Part shown: positions 11,612 through 21,332 of the stretch, piece after piece
Position numbering within the stretch: the stretch's first letter is position 1
How the letters are laid out: each line of letters begins with the position of its first letter
NCBI RefSeq assembly: GCF_014050145.1
Contig: NZ_JACFYF010000003.1
Location: forward strand, 248,001-312,000
Length of the DNA: 64,000 nt
Origin: Vibrio marinisediminis
GTDB lineage: Bacteria > Pseudomonadota > Gammaproteobacteria > Enterobacterales > Vibrionaceae
Reading direction: 5' to 3'
Translations under genes and position numbers: made by a program
The notes under the pieces: model-generated
Seen by the model: the letters and a program-made list of their open reading frames with translations, nothing else
Told to the model about the DNA's origin: nothing
Databases searched by the model: none

Positions 11612-11716
11612 TACGCCAATTTGTCTGTAAGACCAAAAAACGCGTTTTTATTGCGAAATGGAAGGCAAAGTTGCAAATTAATTTATTTTTTATGCATTTT
11701 TATTCTGGAGGTTGTC

Positions 11717-12856
11717 TTGAGTAAATTAGCACTGTTAGTCCTGGAAGATGGGACAGTGTTCCGCGGAGTGTCCATTGGTTCAGATGGTATTTCCGTTGGT
11801 GAAGTCGTTTTTAATACCTCGATGACGGGGTACCAAGAAATCCTCACTGATCCTTCCTATTCCCAACAAATTGTTACACTCACTTACCCTCACATAGGCA
11901 ATACCGGAACCAATTCCGAAGACGAAGAATCTTCTTCAATTCATGCTCAAGGCCTTGTGATTCGCGATCTCCCTCTTATCGCTTCTAATTTCCGTAACGA
12001 ACAATCCCTTTCTGATTACTTAAAATCGCAAAACATTGTCGGCATCGCAGACATTGATACTCGTAAGCTCACTCGTATTCTTCGTGAAAAAGGCGCCCAG
12101 AATGGCTGTATCGTCGCAGGTAACAACCTCGATGAAGCACTGGCGTTAGCAAAAGCGAAAGAATTCCCTGGCTTAAAAGGTATGGACCTTGCGAAAGAAG
12201 TTACAACAAAAGAAGCGTATCAATGGAAACAAGGTTCGTGGACGCTTGAAGGTGCACTTCCTGAAGCGAAGGATGACAGCGAACTGCCATACCACGTTGT
12301 TGCTTACGACTTCGGTGCCAAGCGTAACATCTTACGAATGCTGGTTGACCGCGGTTGCCGCTTAACGGTTGTTCCTGCTGAAACCTCAGCAGAAGAAGTG
12401 CTCGCGCTTAATCCTGATGGTGTTTTCTTGTCTAACGGACCAGGAGACCCTGCACCTTGTACTTACGCCATTGAAGCGACCAAAGTATTCCTAGAAAAAG
12501 GCTTACCAATTTTTGGTATCTGTCTTGGTCACCAAATCCTCGCTCTAGCATCAGGTGCTGAGACAGTGAAGATGAAATTTGGTCACCATGGTGCAAACCA
12601 CCCAGTAAAAGATTTAGATCGTAATGTTGTAATGATTACTTCTCAAAACCACGGTTTCGCGGCGGATGAAGCAACATTACCGGAAAACCTACGTGCTACT
12701 CACGTATCGCTATTTGACGGATCATTGCAAGGTATCCACCGCACTGACAAGCCAGCATTTAGCTTCCAAGGTCACCCAGAAGCGAGCCCTGGTCCAACAG
12801 ACGCGGCACCGCTATTTGACCACTTTATCGAACTAATTAAAAAACACAGCGCTTAA
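11717..12856 (+). CDS. carA: carbamoyl-phosphate synthase small subunit CarA
   Basis: CarA is the glutaminase subunit that supplies ammonia to CarB for arginine and pyrimidine synthesis. I place the start at TTG 11717 ([17 protein letters not shown], 379 residues), because GGAGG ends five bases upstream and the N-terminus then matches the family. The open frame reaches back to 11621, but those residues are not CarA-like and overlap the predicted transcript leader. The class I amidotransferase nucleophile lies in GICLGHQIL, and the His/Glu pair in [11 protein letters not shown]. carB follows 16 bases on. Confidence 0.97.
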   Translation: MSKLALLVLEDGTVFRGVSIGSDGISVGEVVFNTSMTGYQEILTDPSYSQQIVTLTYPHIGNTGTNSEDEESSSIHAQGLVIRDLPLIASNFRNEQSLSDYLKSQNIVGIADIDTRKLTRILREKGAQNGCIVAGNNLDEALALAKAKEFPGLKGMDLAKEVTTKEAYQWKQGSWTLEGALPEAKDDSELPYHVVAYDFGAKRNILRMLVDRGCRLTVVPAETSAEEVLALNPDGVFLSNGPGDPAPCTYAIEATKVFLEKGLPIFGICLGHQILALASGAETVKMKFGHHGANHPVKDLDRNVVMITSQNHGFAADEATLPENLRATHVSLFDGSLQGIHRTDKPAFSFQGHPEASPGPTDAAPLFDHFIELIKKHSA

Positions 12857-12872
12857 TTCGGAGTAGTAGATA

Positions 12873-15800
12873 ATGCCAAAACGTACTGACATTCAAAGTA
12901 TTCTTATTCTAGGTGCTGGTCCGATCGTTATCGGTCAGGCATGTGAGTTTGACTACTCTGGCGCACAAGCATGTAAAGCACTGCGTGAAGAAGGTTACCG
13001 AGTTATTCTAGTGAACTCGAACCCTGCCACTATTATGACTGACCCAGAAATGGCGGATGCAACTTACATCGAGCCAATCCAATGGGAAGTGGTACGTAAG
13101 ATCATTGAAAAAGAGCGTCCAGATGCGGTATTGCCTACCATGGGTGGTCAAACGGCATTGAACTGTGCGCTTGACCTTGAACGCCATGGTGTATTAGCAG
13201 AGTTTGGTGTTGAAATGATCGGCGCAACTGCTGACGCTATTGATAAAGCGGAAGACCGTTCTCGCTTCGATAAAGCGATGAAATCGATTGGTCTGGCATG
13301 TCCAACGGCTGATACTGCGAAAAGCATGGAAGAAGCTTACAAAGTTCTCGAAATGGTTGGCTTCCCTTGTATCATTCGCCCTTCGTTCACCATGGGTGGT
13401 ACTGGTGGCGGTATCGCATACAACAAAGAAGAATTTGAAGAAATCTGTCGTCGTGGTCTGGACTTATCTCCGACCAACGAACTGCTTATCGATGAATCAT
13501 TGATTGGTTGGAAAGAGTACGAGATGGAAGTGGTTCGTGACAAAAACGACAACTGCATCATCGTTTGTGCGATTGAAAACTTTGACCCAATGGGCATTCA
13601 CACTGGTGACTCAATCACCGTTGCACCCGCTCAAACACTGACAGATAAAGAGTACCAGCTGATGCGTAATGCGTCGCTAGCGGTCCTACGTGAAATTGGT
13701 GTTGAAACGGGTGGTTCGAACGTACAGTTTGGTATTAACCCGAAAGATGGCCGTATGGTTATCATCGAGATGAACCCACGTGTATCTCGCTCTTCAGCTT
13801 TAGCATCAAAAGCGACAGGTTTCCCAATCGCGAAGATTGCAGCGAAATTAGCCGTAGGTTTTACACTTGATGAGTTACAAAACGACATCACGGGCGGTGC
13901 AACGCCAGCATCGTTTGAGCCGACTATCGATTACGTTGTGACTAAGATTCCTCGTTTTAACTTCGAGAAATTTGCTGGTGCTAACGACCGTCTAACGACT
14001 CAAATGAAGTCGGTAGGTGAAGTGATGGCGATTGGTCGTAACCAACAAGAATCACTACAAAAAGCACTACGTGGCTTGGAAGTTGGTTCAAATGGTTTCG
14101 ATGAAATGGTCGATCTAGACTCGCCAGATGCGCTGACTAAGATTCGTCACGAGCTAAAAGAAGCAGGTGCAGAGCGAATTTGGTACATTGCCGACGCATT
14201 CCGTGCTGGCATGTCAGTAGATGGAGTCTTCAACTTAACTAACATCGACCGTTGGTTCCTGATTCAAATTGAAGATATCGTCAAACTTGAAGAGCAAGTG
14301 AAAGCGGGCGGTTTTGCTGGCTTAACCCAAGATGTTCTTCGTCAGATGAAGCGTAAAGGTTTCGCTGATGCTCGTTTATCTAAGTTGCTTGGTGTTTCTG
14401 AAAGTGAAATTCGTCGCCTACGTGACCAATTCGATATTCACCCAGTGTATAAACGTGTTGATACCTGTGCAGCTGAGTTCTCTTCTGATACAGCGTACAT
14501 GTACTCAACCTACGATGAAGAGTGTGAAGCGAACCCAACAGATAGAGACAAGATCATGGTATTGGGCGGTGGTCCAAACCGTATCGGTCAAGGTATCGAA
14601 TTTGACTACTGTTGTGTACACGCATCACTAGCGCTACGCGAAGACGGTTACGAAACCATCATGGTTAACTGTAACCCAGAAACTGTATCAACTGACTACG
14701 ACACCTCTGACCGTCTCTACTTTGAGCCAGTAACACTTGAAGATGTACTTGCTATTGCTCGCGTTGAGAAGCCAAAAGGCGTTATCGTTCAATACGGTGG
14801 TCAAACGCCACTGAAATTGGCGCGTGCACTTGAAGCGGCTGGTGTGCCAATTATTGGTACTAGTCCTGATGCAATCGACCGTGCTGAAGACCGTGAGCGT
14901 TTCCAAGCGGCGGTTGAGCGTTTAGGCTTATTGCAACCAGAAAACGCGACAGTAACAACAATGGAACAAGCGATTGAGAAATCAAAAGACATTGGTTTCC
15001 CATTGGTTGTTCGCCCTTCATACGTGTTGGGTGGTCGTGCGATGGAAATCGTATACGACGAGCAAGATTTACGTCGCTACTTCAATGAAGCCGTTAGCGT
15101 GTCGAATGAATCACCAGTCTTGCTAGACCGTTTCCTAGACGACGCAACTGAAGTTGATGTCGACGCTATTTGTGACGGTGAGCGTGTGGTTATCGGCGGT
15201 ATCATGGAGCATATCGAGCAAGCGGGTGTTCACTCAGGTGACTCGGCATGTTCGCTTCCTGCTTATACATTAAGCCAAGAAATCCAAGACAAAATGCGTG
15301 AGCAAGTTGAGAAGCTAGCATTTGAGTTGGGTGTTCGTGGATTGATGAATACACAGTTTGCAGTGAAAGATAACGAAGTTTACCTGATTGAAGTCAACCC
15401 TCGAGCTGCACGTACGGTTCCATTCGTGTCGAAAGCAACGGGTGCTCCACTGGCGAAAATCGCTGCTCGTGTCATGGCAGGTCAATCTCTAGAGTCGCAA
15501 GGCTTTACTAAAGAGATTATCCCGCCTTACTACTCAGTAAAAGAAGTGGTATTGCCATTCAATAAGTTCCCAGGAGTTGACCCTCTATTAGGTCCTGAAA
15601 TGCGCTCTACTGGTGAAGTTATGGGTGTGGGTGCAACATTTGCTGAAGCGTATGCGAAGGCGGAACTTGGTTGTGGTAGCGTCTATCCAGAAGGTGGTCG
15701 TGCACTGCTTTCTGTACGTGAAGGTGATAAGCAGCGCGTTGTTGACCTAGCATCTAAGCTAACCAAACTTGGCTACCAGTTAGATGCAACACACGGTACA

Positions 15801-16103
15801 GCGGTTATCCTTGGTGAAGCGGGCATTAACCCTCGTCTCGTGAATAAGGTACATGAAGGTCGTCCTCATATTCTTGACCGAATCAAGAACAATGAATACA
15901 CCTACATTGTTAACACGGCATCAGGTCGTCAAGCGATTGAAGATTCGAAAGTTCTTCGTCGTGGCGCTTTGGCTGAGAAAGTAAACTACACCACCACGTT
16001 GAACGCAGCGTTTGCGACTTGTATGGCGCATACGGCAGATGCGAAAAGCTCAGTAACGTCAGTTCAAGAGCTGCACGCGAAAGTGAAAGCAAATTTAGCG
16101 TAA
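12873..16103 (+). CDS. carB: carbamoyl-phosphate synthase large subunit CarB
   Basis: CarB makes carbamoyl phosphate from bicarbonate, ammonia and two ATP. The 1076-residue protein shows the internal duplication of the family: two ATP-grasp halves starting at [19 protein letters not shown] and [19 protein letters not shown], joined by an oligomerisation domain, with a C-terminal MGS-like allosteric domain that binds effectors such as UMP. Length is typical. It forms an operon with carA and ends at a strong terminator. Confidence 0.99.
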   Translation: MPKRTDIQSILILGAGPIVIGQACEFDYSGAQACKALREEGYRVILVNSNPATIMTDPEMADATYIEPIQWEVVRKIIEKERPDAVLPTMGGQTALNCALDLERHGVLAEFGVEMIGATADAIDKAEDRSRFDKAMKSIGLACPTADTAKSMEEAYKVLEMVGFPCIIRPSFTMGGTGGGIAYNKEEFEEICRRGLDLSPTNELLIDESLIGWKEYEMEVVRDKNDNCIIVCAIENFDPMGIHTGDSITVAPAQTLTDKEYQLMRNASLAVLREIGVETGGSNVQFGINPKDGRMVIIEMNPRVSRSSALASKATGFPIAKIAAKLAVGFTLDELQNDITGGATPASFEPTIDYVVTKIPRFNFEKFAGANDRLTTQMKSVGEVMAIGRNQQESLQKALRGLEVGSNGFDEMVDLDSPDALTKIRHELKEAGAERIWYIADAFRAGMSVDGVFNLTNIDRWFLIQIEDIVKLEEQVKAGGFAGLTQDVLRQMKRKGFADARLSKLLGVSESEIRRLRDQFDIHPVYKRVDTCAAEFSSDTAYMYSTYDEECEANPTDRDKIMVLGGGPNRIGQGIEFDYCCVHASLALREDGYETIMVNCNPETVSTDYDTSDRLYFEPVTLEDVLAIARVEKPKGVIVQYGGQTPLKLARALEAAGVPIIGTSPDAIDRAEDRERFQAAVERLGLLQPENATVTTMEQAIEKSKDIGFPLVVRPSYVLGGRAMEIVYDEQDLRRYFNEAVSVSNESPVLLDRFLDDATEVDVDAICDGERVVIGGIMEHIEQAGVHSGDSACSLPAYTLSQEIQDKMREQVEKLAFELGVRGLMNTQFAVKDNEVYLIEVNPRAARTVPFVSKATGAPLAKIAARVMAGQSLESQGFTKEIIPPYYSVKEVVLPFNKFPGVDPLLGPEMRSTGEVMGVGATFAEAYAKAELGCGSVYPEGGRALLSVREGDKQRVVDLASKLTKLGYQLDATHGTAVILGEAGINPRLVNKVHEGRPHILDRIKNNEYTYIVNTASGRQAIEDSKVLRRGALAEKVNYTTTLNAAFATCMAHTADAKSSVTSVQELHAKVKANLA

Positions 16104-16120
16104 TAGCGACACTGTTGATA

Positions 16121-16153
16121 AAAAGCCCGCTCAAATTGAGCGGGCTTTTTTTA
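16121..16153 (+). terminator. rho-independent terminator after carB
   Basis: AAGCCCGCTCAA (16123-16134) and TTGAGCGGGCTT (16136-16147) form a 12-bp complement around a single central A (a smaller stem with a wider loop in practice), followed by a long T run. Confidence 0.9.
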
Positions 16154-16226
16154 TCAAAATCAGTCTCTAATCATGCCATACTGAGCGACCAACTCATTTT
16201 AAGTATCTCTTATTTAAGTATCTCTC

Positions 16227-17009
16227 ATGGAAGTGACATTCGAACTATTACTGGCGCTGTTTTTTGTTGCAGGTGCCGCGGGCTTTATTGATGCAATGGC
16301 TGGCGGGGGAGGTTTGTTGACTCTGCCTGCGTTACTCGCTTCAGGTATGAGTCCAACTCAAGCGTTAGCGACCAATAAGCTGCAAAGCTCGTTCGGTAGC
16401 TTTTCAGCGTCATGGTATTTCGTAAGAAGTGGTATCGTCAGCCTTAAAGAGATGCGATTGGCGATTGTATGTACTTTTGTCGGCTCTGCGATTGGTGCTG
16501 AGGCGGTACAGTATGTTGATGCCAGTGTACTCACCAGTTTAATTCCCCTACTTCTAATTGCTATTTCGCTCTATTTTTTATTAGCCCCAACAACCAAAGC
16601 CGATCAAGGTGAAAGCAAACTGTCTGAAGCGGCTTTCGCACTCTCTGTTGGTGGTGGAGTTGGTTTCTATGATGGTTTTTTTGGTCCGGGTACGGGGTCT
16701 ATCTTTACGGTTTGTTTTGTGGCGATTGGACACTTTTCCTTAGTGGATGCGACTGCGAGAACAAAAGTGCTCAATTTTACCTCTAATATTGCTGCGCTAC
16801 TGTTTTTTATACTCGCGGGACTTCCGGTTTGGGAGATTGGCTTAGTCATGGCCGTTGGCGGTTTCATTGGCGCTCGAATGGGCGCAAAAGTGGTGGTAAG
16901 TAAAGGGCAGAAGTGGGTTCGTCCTTTAGTGATCACTATGTCGATGGTGATGGCAATTAAGCTGCTTTGGCAGCAGCATCAAGATACGATTGTGTTGTGG
17001 TTTAATTGA
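16227..17009 (+). CDS. TSUP (TauE/SafE) family membrane permease, YfcA-like
   Basis: The 260-residue hydrophobic protein has about eight membrane segments in two repeats. The first repeat carries GFIDAMAGGGGLLTLPALLASG and the second GFYDGFFGPGTGS, the paired signatures of the TauE/SafE (DUF81) family. These proteins are thought to export or import sulfur-containing or organic anions; the substrate here cannot be told. It looks most like E. coli YfcA. It is a single-gene unit between the carB terminator and a bidirectional terminator. Confidence 0.85.
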   Translation: MEVTFELLLALFFVAGAAGFIDAMAGGGGLLTLPALLASGMSPTQALATNKLQSSFGSFSASWYFVRSGIVSLKEMRLAIVCTFVGSAIGAEAVQYVDASVLTSLIPLLLIAISLYFLLAPTTKADQGESKLSEAAFALSVGGGVGFYDGFFGPGTGSIFTVCFVAIGHFSLVDATARTKVLNFTSNIAALLFFILAGLPVWEIGLVMAVGGFIGARMGAKVVVSKGQKWVRPLVITMSMVMAIKLLWQQHQDTIVLWFN

Positions 17010-17050
17010 TTAATGCGTGATCAGGACTAGCGGTGTTGAACGTAGAGATA

Positions 17051-17080
17051 AAAAAAGCAGGCCAAAGCCTGCTTTCTTAA
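17051..17080. terminator. bidirectional terminator between YfcA-like gene and grcA
   Basis: AAAGCAGGC (17054-17062) and GCCTGCTTT (17067-17075) form a 9-bp stem with loop CAAA, with an A run before and T-rich sequence after, between convergent genes. Confidence 0.85.
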
Positions 17081-17115
17081 ATAGGGTCAAATTGACCTCG
17101 TTAAAACGAGATGAA

Positions 17116-17493
17116 TTATAGAGACTCAGTGAAAGTACGTGCGATAACGTCGCGTTGCTGCTCTGTCGTTAGAGAGTTAAAACGCACAGCGTAGCCTGAT
17201 ACACGGATAGTTAGCTGTGGGTAGTTCTCTGGGTGAGCAACTGCGTCTTCTAGAGTTTCACGACGTAGTACGTTTACGTTTAGGTGTTGACCACCTTCAA
17301 TGCGTGGAGCCATTTCGATTGCCACTTCACGGCTCTCGTATTCACCTAGCTCGTTGATTGCTACAACTTGGTCAGCTTGGTAGCCAGCAGAAGCCGCAAC
17401 ACAACGTGCTTCGTTTTTCTCACCGTCTAGTAACCAGATTGAGTTTAGTAGGTCGTCGTTAGCTGCTTTAGTAATTTGAATACCTTGGATCAT
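17116..17493 (-). CDS. grcA: autonomous glycyl radical cofactor GrcA (YfiD)
   Basis: GrcA is a small spare C-terminal domain that restores activity to pyruvate formate-lyase whose glycyl radical has been cleaved by oxygen. The glycyl radical loop RVSGYAVRF is present near the C-terminus. I chose ATG at 17493 ([20 protein letters not shown], 125 residues) because AAGGAGAAAG precedes it; the frame continues six codons further upstream. Two FNR-like boxes and a TATAAT lie upstream on this strand, matching its expected anaerobic or microaerobic induction. Confidence 0.96.
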   Translation of the reverse strand: MIQGIQITKAANDDLLNSIWLLDGEKNEARCVAASAGYQADQVVAINELGEYESREVAIEMAPRIEGGQHLNVNVLRRETLEDAVAHPENYPQLTIRVSGYAVRFNSLTTEQQRDVIARTFTESL

Positions 17494-17560
17494 AACTTTC
17501 TCCTTTTCCACAATGAGTGGATTTAATGGTGTTATTTTTCAGTTTTTTGTTGAGCTAAGT

Positions 17561-17566
17561 ATTATA
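17561..17566 (-). promoter_or_regulatory. -10 element of grcA
   Basis: On the minus strand this reads TATAAT (an overlapping TATATA at 17563-17568 is an alternative). It lies 22-24 bases downstream of the proximal FNR-like box, the arrangement expected for an FNR-activated class II promoter with no good -35 element. Confidence 0.6.
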
Positions 17567-17590
17567 TAGCTAATATCCATTATAATAATA

Positions 17591-17604
17591 TTGATTTAGG
17601 TCAA
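17591..17604 (-). promoter_or_regulatory. FNR-like box, proximal, grcA promoter
   Basis: TTGATTTAGGTCAA differs from the FNR consensus TTGAT-N4-ATCAA at one position. Its centre is about 41-44 bases upstream of the start site predicted from the -10 element. Confidence 0.65.
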
Positions 17605-17643
17605 ATTACAACTAAAAACCTTAATTTTCTGAAGGTGATTTTA

Positions 17644-17657
17644 TTGAGTTAAATCAA
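17644..17657 (-). promoter_or_regulatory. FNR-like box, distal, grcA promoter
   Basis: TTGAGTTAAATCAA differs from TTGAT-N4-ATCAA at one position. Its centre is 53 bp from the proximal box. In E. coli yfiD the two FNR sites are at -40.5 and -93.5, also 53 bp apart. Confidence 0.6.
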
Positions 17658-17718
17658 TAAAGCCTTTAAAAACTAAGAATTACAATTTATTTTATAGATT
17701 CAAAAATAGTTAAATCGA

Positions 17719-17746
17719 CATTTTGTTGTAAATTTACGACAAAATG
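17719..17746. promoter_or_regulatory. 28-bp near-perfect palindrome between grcA and nfo
   Basis: CATTTTGTTGTAAA (17719-17732) is followed directly by TTTACGACAAAATG (17733-17746). The two 14-base arms are reverse complements except for one position. With no loop and no following strong T run, this is more like an operator for a dimeric regulator than a terminator. The regulator is unknown. It lies 75 bases before nfo and about 150 bases upstream of the grcA -10. Confidence 0.6.
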
Positions 17747-17820
17747 GTCGTTTTTGTGGTGATTAATTGGGCTAACTTCTTGTGTTTAGGTTGGCAAACT
17801 GAAAGAGAAAAAGTGGTTAA

Positions 17821-18708
17821 ATGACAATGAGTGATAGATCACAAATTAAGTATATTGGTGCGCATGTATCTGCCGCAGGTGGGGTAGACCAAGCGCCAAT
17901 GAGAGCGCGCGAGATTGGCGCCAATGCATTTGCACTGTTCACCAAAAATCAGCGTCAATGGGCAGCAAAACCGCTGGAAGCAAAAACCATTAGCGCCTTT
18001 AAAGCAAACTGCAAAATGCTCGGATTTACCGCTGAGCAAATTCTACCGCACGATTCCTATTTGATTAACTTAGGCGCTCCAGAAGAAGAGAAGCTGGAGA
18101 AATCACGCGCTGCGTTTATTGATGAGATGGAACGTTGCCATCAACTGGGTTTGACGTTATTGAACTTTCACCCAGGTAGCCACTTAAACAAAATTTCAGA
18201 ACAAGAGTGTTTGGCAAAAATTGCACAGTCAATCAACTTGGCGCACCAAGCGGTTCCCGAAGTGATTGCCGTGATTGAGAATACCGCTGGCCAAGGTTCA
18301 AATTTGGGCTGGAAGTTTGAACATCTAGCAGAAATCATTGCCCAGGTCGAAGACAAAAGTCGAGTTGGTGTTTGCTTAGATACCTGCCACACCTTTGCTG
18401 CAGGTTATGATCTATCGAGTACTGAGGCTTGTGAGGCAACGTTTGCTGAATTTGATCGTGTTGTTGGAATGCACTATTTAAGAGCAATGCACATTAATGA
18501 CTCTAAATCTGCGTTAGGTAGTCGCGTTGATAGGCATCATGCATTGGGTAAAGGTGAAATAGGCTGGAGCTGTTTTGAGTACATAGCCAAACAGGCAATG
18601 TTTGATGGTATGCCTCTGATTTTAGAAACAATTGAGCCTGAAAAGTGGAAAGAGGAAATCAATCAGTTACGTGCTTTTCATCAACAGGTTTTACGTGAAA
18701 ATGCATAA
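17821..18708 (+). CDS. nfo: endonuclease IV (AP endonuclease) Nfo
   Basis: Endonuclease IV cleaves DNA at abasic sites in base excision repair. The 295-residue protein is a xylose-isomerase-like TIM barrel using zinc; visible metal-site segments include [11 protein letters not shown] near the start, [40 protein letters not shown] and [10 protein letters not shown]. The start is ATG 17821 or ATG 17827; the ribosome site is weak and does not decide. It is transcribed away from grcA and followed 313 bases later by ung, another repair gene. Confidence 0.97.
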   Translation: MTMSDRSQIKYIGAHVSAAGGVDQAPMRAREIGANAFALFTKNQRQWAAKPLEAKTISAFKANCKMLGFTAEQILPHDSYLINLGAPEEEKLEKSRAAFIDEMERCHQLGLTLLNFHPGSHLNKISEQECLAKIAQSINLAHQAVPEVIAVIENTAGQGSNLGWKFEHLAEIIAQVEDKSRVGVCLDTCHTFAAGYDLSSTEACEATFAEFDRVVGMHYLRAMHINDSKSALGSRVDRHHALGKGEIGWSCFEYIAKQAMFDGMPLILETIEPEKWKEEINQLRAFHQQVLRENA

Positions 18709-18761
18709 CTGAGTTTGAAGAGAGCTAAGGTGGCACTAATCTTTCAAGAGGAATTATTGTA

Positions 18762-18781
18762 AAGCTTCCATTGTGAAGCTT
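18762..18781. other. inverted repeat upstream of a small ORF
   Basis: AAGCTTC (18762-18768) and GAAGCTT (18775-18781) are perfect complements with a 6-base loop. There is no T run. It is either a weak hairpin after nfo or a binding site ahead of the 18814 ORF. Confidence 0.35.
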
Positions 18782-18813
18782 AAGTGAGTTTCTCCAATAT
18801 AGAAGGTGCTGCC

Positions 18814-18924
18814 ATGTTTAAATTACGCTCTAGCCAAGTAAGTTCTTCACGTTCTGTCCGTATGCCAGTGCCTAATCGTCATGTTACAGGGCAGGGGCAT
18901 TATCGAACACCGCAACGGAGTTAA
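18814..18924 (+). CDS. possible small basic protein, 36 residues
   Basis: An ATG with AGAAGG seven bases upstream opens a 36-codon frame starting MFKLRSSQVSSSRSVRMPVP and ending in a TAA. The product is rich in Ser and Arg with no hydrophobic stretch. I do not recognise a family. It fills most of the nfo-ung gap. Support is the ribosome site and clean start/stop only; conservation across Vibrio would decide whether it is real. Confidence 0.4.
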   Translation: MFKLRSSQVSSSRSVRMPVPNRHVTGQGHYRTPQRS

Positions 18925-19021
18925 TTCAATCTACCCCCTCAAACTATGGCTTTGTTCCTCTACTGGTTTTTGCGACAATGAATTGAACCAGATATTGGCT
19001 ATATAGTAGAAGGAACAAAGC

Positions 19022-19708
19022 ATGAACTCGACGCTGACTTGGCAAGATGTAATCGGAAGTGAAGAGCAACAAGAGTATTATCAACAAACGCTCGCTTACG
19101 TTGAGCATGAACGTGCCAGCGGTAAAACGATTTTTCCTCCTATTGCCGATGTATTTAATGCCTTTCGTGCCACCGAGTTTCATCAAATTAAAGTGGTGAT
19201 TCTAGGGCAAGACCCATACCACGGTCCCAATCAAGCTCATGGTTTATGTTTTTCTGTTTTACCTGGTATTAAGACGCCACCCTCTTTAGTGAACATGTAC
19301 AAAGAGTTGGCGCAAGACATTGCGGGTTTTGAGATCCCCCAACACGGTTATTTACAGCATTGGGCTGAACAAGGGGTATTGTTGCTCAATACGGTATTGA
19401 CTGTTGAGCAAGGTAAAGCGCATTCCCATGCGAAAACCACGGGCTGGGAAACCTATACCGATAAAGTCATAGAGGCGATCAATCAACATCGCTCTGGTGT
19501 CGTCTTTCTGCTTTGGGGTGCGCACGCTCAGAAGAAAGGGCGTTTTATCGACCGTGACAAGCACTATGTGTTAACTGCACCGCATCCATCCCCGCTGTCA
19601 GCGCACAGAGGCTTTCTTGGTTGTAAACACTTCTCTCAAGCGAATCAATTACTTGAGAAACAAGGGGTAACTGCAATTGATTGGGCATTAGCTGCAACGA
19701 TTGAGTAA
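19022..19708 (+). CDS. ung: uracil-DNA glycosylase Ung
   Basis: Ung removes uracil from DNA. The 228-residue protein has the catalytic water-activating motif [18 protein letters not shown], the Asn-containing LLLNTVLTV segment, and the DNA-minor-groove loop [11 protein letters not shown]. Length is standard for family 1. The ATG follows a purine-rich AGAAGGAACAAAGC. Confidence 0.99.
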   Translation: MNSTLTWQDVIGSEEQQEYYQQTLAYVEHERASGKTIFPPIADVFNAFRATEFHQIKVVILGQDPYHGPNQAHGLCFSVLPGIKTPPSLVNMYKELAQDIAGFEIPQHGYLQHWAEQGVLLLNTVLTVEQGKAHSHAKTTGWETYTDKVIEAINQHRSGVVFLLWGAHAQKKGRFIDRDKHYVLTAPHPSPLSAHRGFLGCKHFSQANQLLEKQGVTAIDWALAATIE

Positions 19709-19857
19709 GCCGATATTACGTCGTATAGATGATCAAGTAGGCAACTCCATTGATTGAAAAGTGTTTAATATTTATTCGTTTTTCTTGAACACACTCCAAG
19801 CCTTTCACTCTATTCTTATATACACTTACTTAGAGTGTGTGTTTAAGGAGAGACGCA

Positions 19858-20409
19858 ATGATGATTGAAAGAATCAGGCGTGAGCATGGCTATATGGTCA
19901 GGCTGCTTGCTATTTTGGCGGAGAAAGTTGAGCGGTTGAAGCAAGAGCAACCCGTTAATTACAGCTTGATTAAAGAGGTGGTTGACTACTTATCTGAACA
20001 TTCAGAGAACTCTCATCACCCTAAAGAAGATATCCTTTATCACTATTACCAAGAAAATTATGGTGAGAAAGATGAAATGGAGAACTTGGAGTTCGAACAT
20101 AAGCTGTTAGGGTGTAAAACACGCTCATTTCAAAATACCGTTGAAATGATTTTGCAAGACGCGGTGGTTCCTCACCAAATATTCATTGAGCAATTGCAAG
20201 AGTTCATTAAAGCACAACGTGAACATCTTGAGTTTGAAGAGCGACGCATTCTGCCTATGATATGTGAGCGTTTCACGGTGCAAGATTGGCAGCAAGTTGA
20301 GTTATTATTCTCTCATGACGATGACGATCCAGTTTTTGGCGATACGATAGCCGAACGTTATGCTCAGCTCGCGCAGCGTGTGCGTGAAACCGATAATGAG
20401 ATCACTTAG
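19858..20409 (+). CDS. hemerythrin HHE domain protein
   Basis: The 183-residue helical protein has the spaced His/Glu ligands of a hemerythrin HHE domain: RREHGYMVRLL, SHHPKEDILYHY, EFEHKLLG and QREHLEFEERRILP. Such domains bind a di-iron centre and are linked to oxygen, nitric oxide or iron sensing, but a specific role is not visible. AAGGAGAG precedes ATG 19858 (ATG 19861 follows directly). The frame extends upstream to 19837 without a ribosome site. A single gene, closed by a terminator. Confidence 0.88.
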   Translation: MMIERIRREHGYMVRLLAILAEKVERLKQEQPVNYSLIKEVVDYLSEHSENSHHPKEDILYHYYQENYGEKDEMENLEFEHKLLGCKTRSFQNTVEMILQDAVVPHQIFIEQLQEFIKAQREHLEFEERRILPMICERFTVQDWQQVELLFSHDDDDPVFGDTIAERYAQLAQRVRETDNEIT

Positions 20410-20428
20410 AACATTGGTTGCTGAAAAT

Positions 20429-20456
20429 AAAAAAGAGGCGTAATCGCCTCTTTTTT
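20429..20456. terminator. bidirectional terminator between hemerythrin gene and DUF3545 gene
   Basis: AAAAAAGAGGCG (20429-20440) and CGCCTCTTTTTT (20445-20456) form a perfect 12-bp stem with loop TAAT. It directly abuts the convergent small gene. Confidence 0.9.
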
Positions 20457-20639
20457 CTATAGTTCTAAATCGTCTAAGCTGTCGAGACCAATATCCATAT
20501 CTCGTAGTTCTTTCTCTAATCGACGTCGGTCATTAATTGCTTCTATTTCGCGCCATTTACGTTTTACCGGTTTTGTTCTTGTTGAGCGCCCTCTGGAGAA
20601 ATTCATCTCAATCATATCGTCAAAGTTCAAGCCATCCAT
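20457..20639 (-). CDS. DUF3545-like small protein
   Basis: The 60-residue protein (MDGLNFDDMIEMNFSRGRST at the start) is highly charged, with a central basic block KPVKRKWREIEAINDRRRLEKE and an acidic end. It resembles the DUF3545 small proteins found in Vibrio and relatives; no function is known to me. AGAGGTAGC precedes the ATG at good spacing. Confidence 0.7.
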   Translation of the reverse strand: MDGLNFDDMIEMNFSRGRSTRTKPVKRKWREIEAINDRRRLEKELRDMDIGLDSLDDLEL

Positions 20640-21332
20640 ATGCTACCTCTGTTCTACGCTGTTATCTTCTGTTTAATACCATCGAGATAAAAGCCTATCT
20701 ATGATTGATTTCTCATTTGTTGCGATCCAATGAATTTTTTATTTTTTTTGTGCTCCAGTTAGCTTTTTATGGGTAACAAAAGAATAAAAAATGACCGTTC
20801 AGTAATGTTAATTTCGCTATTGTTGTCTATTTTTGATGTTAACTGGCTGTTTTAAATTGCTTCCCCTCTCAAGCGAATCGCTTTGAACTGAGCATATTAT
20901 CGAATGTACGCAGCAGATAGGCTTAAGTTAGGCGCAATGTGTCCATAATTGCTAGATCCAACAAGGGATTGCAGTGTGTTTCAAAGTAGGTGCCACCAAT
21001 ATGATGGTAAGGGTGGGTTGTTGTTAATGGTTAATAGCCATGAGACAAATATGTTAATTCACTGTCTTGAATTGTGTTAATCGATGGTGAGTTTATAGTA
21101 AAAAATAACATAACAATGCATGTTGATGCATATTGATTTTTACCATGCTTCACTGCATTATCCGCTCCGTCAAAAAATACGTCGATACGTAAAAGGGAAG
21201 CACGAAGCGAGTTTTACATGTCTCAGTTGCTAAAAATTAAAACATAACTACTAAGAATTATATTGACACTTAGTACGCAACTAGATGGATGGCAGGGACG
21301 CAGGGATTGGCGAAACTCACTTTGAGGATGTT
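20640..21332. other. long non-coding region before the AGCS symporter gene
   Basis: These 693 bases hold no ORF I can support. Visible are two copies of the palindrome ATGCAT (21116-21121 and 21126-21131) and a small TACGT/ACGTA repeat near 21178-21191. The symporter family is often controlled by a tandem glycine riboswitch in Vibrio, but the conserved glycine aptamer core sequences are not seen here. The region may hold a long leader, a small RNA or operator sites. Confidence 0.4.

Noticed and set aside
11621-11716. In-frame extension of carA to 11621
   Set aside because: The extra residues are not CarA-like, lack a ribosome site, and the TTG at 11717 has GGAGG at ideal spacing.
20940-21332. 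Tandem glycine riboswitch before the AGCS symporter gene
   Set aside because: The conserved aptamer core sequences that I know are not found on the plus strand.
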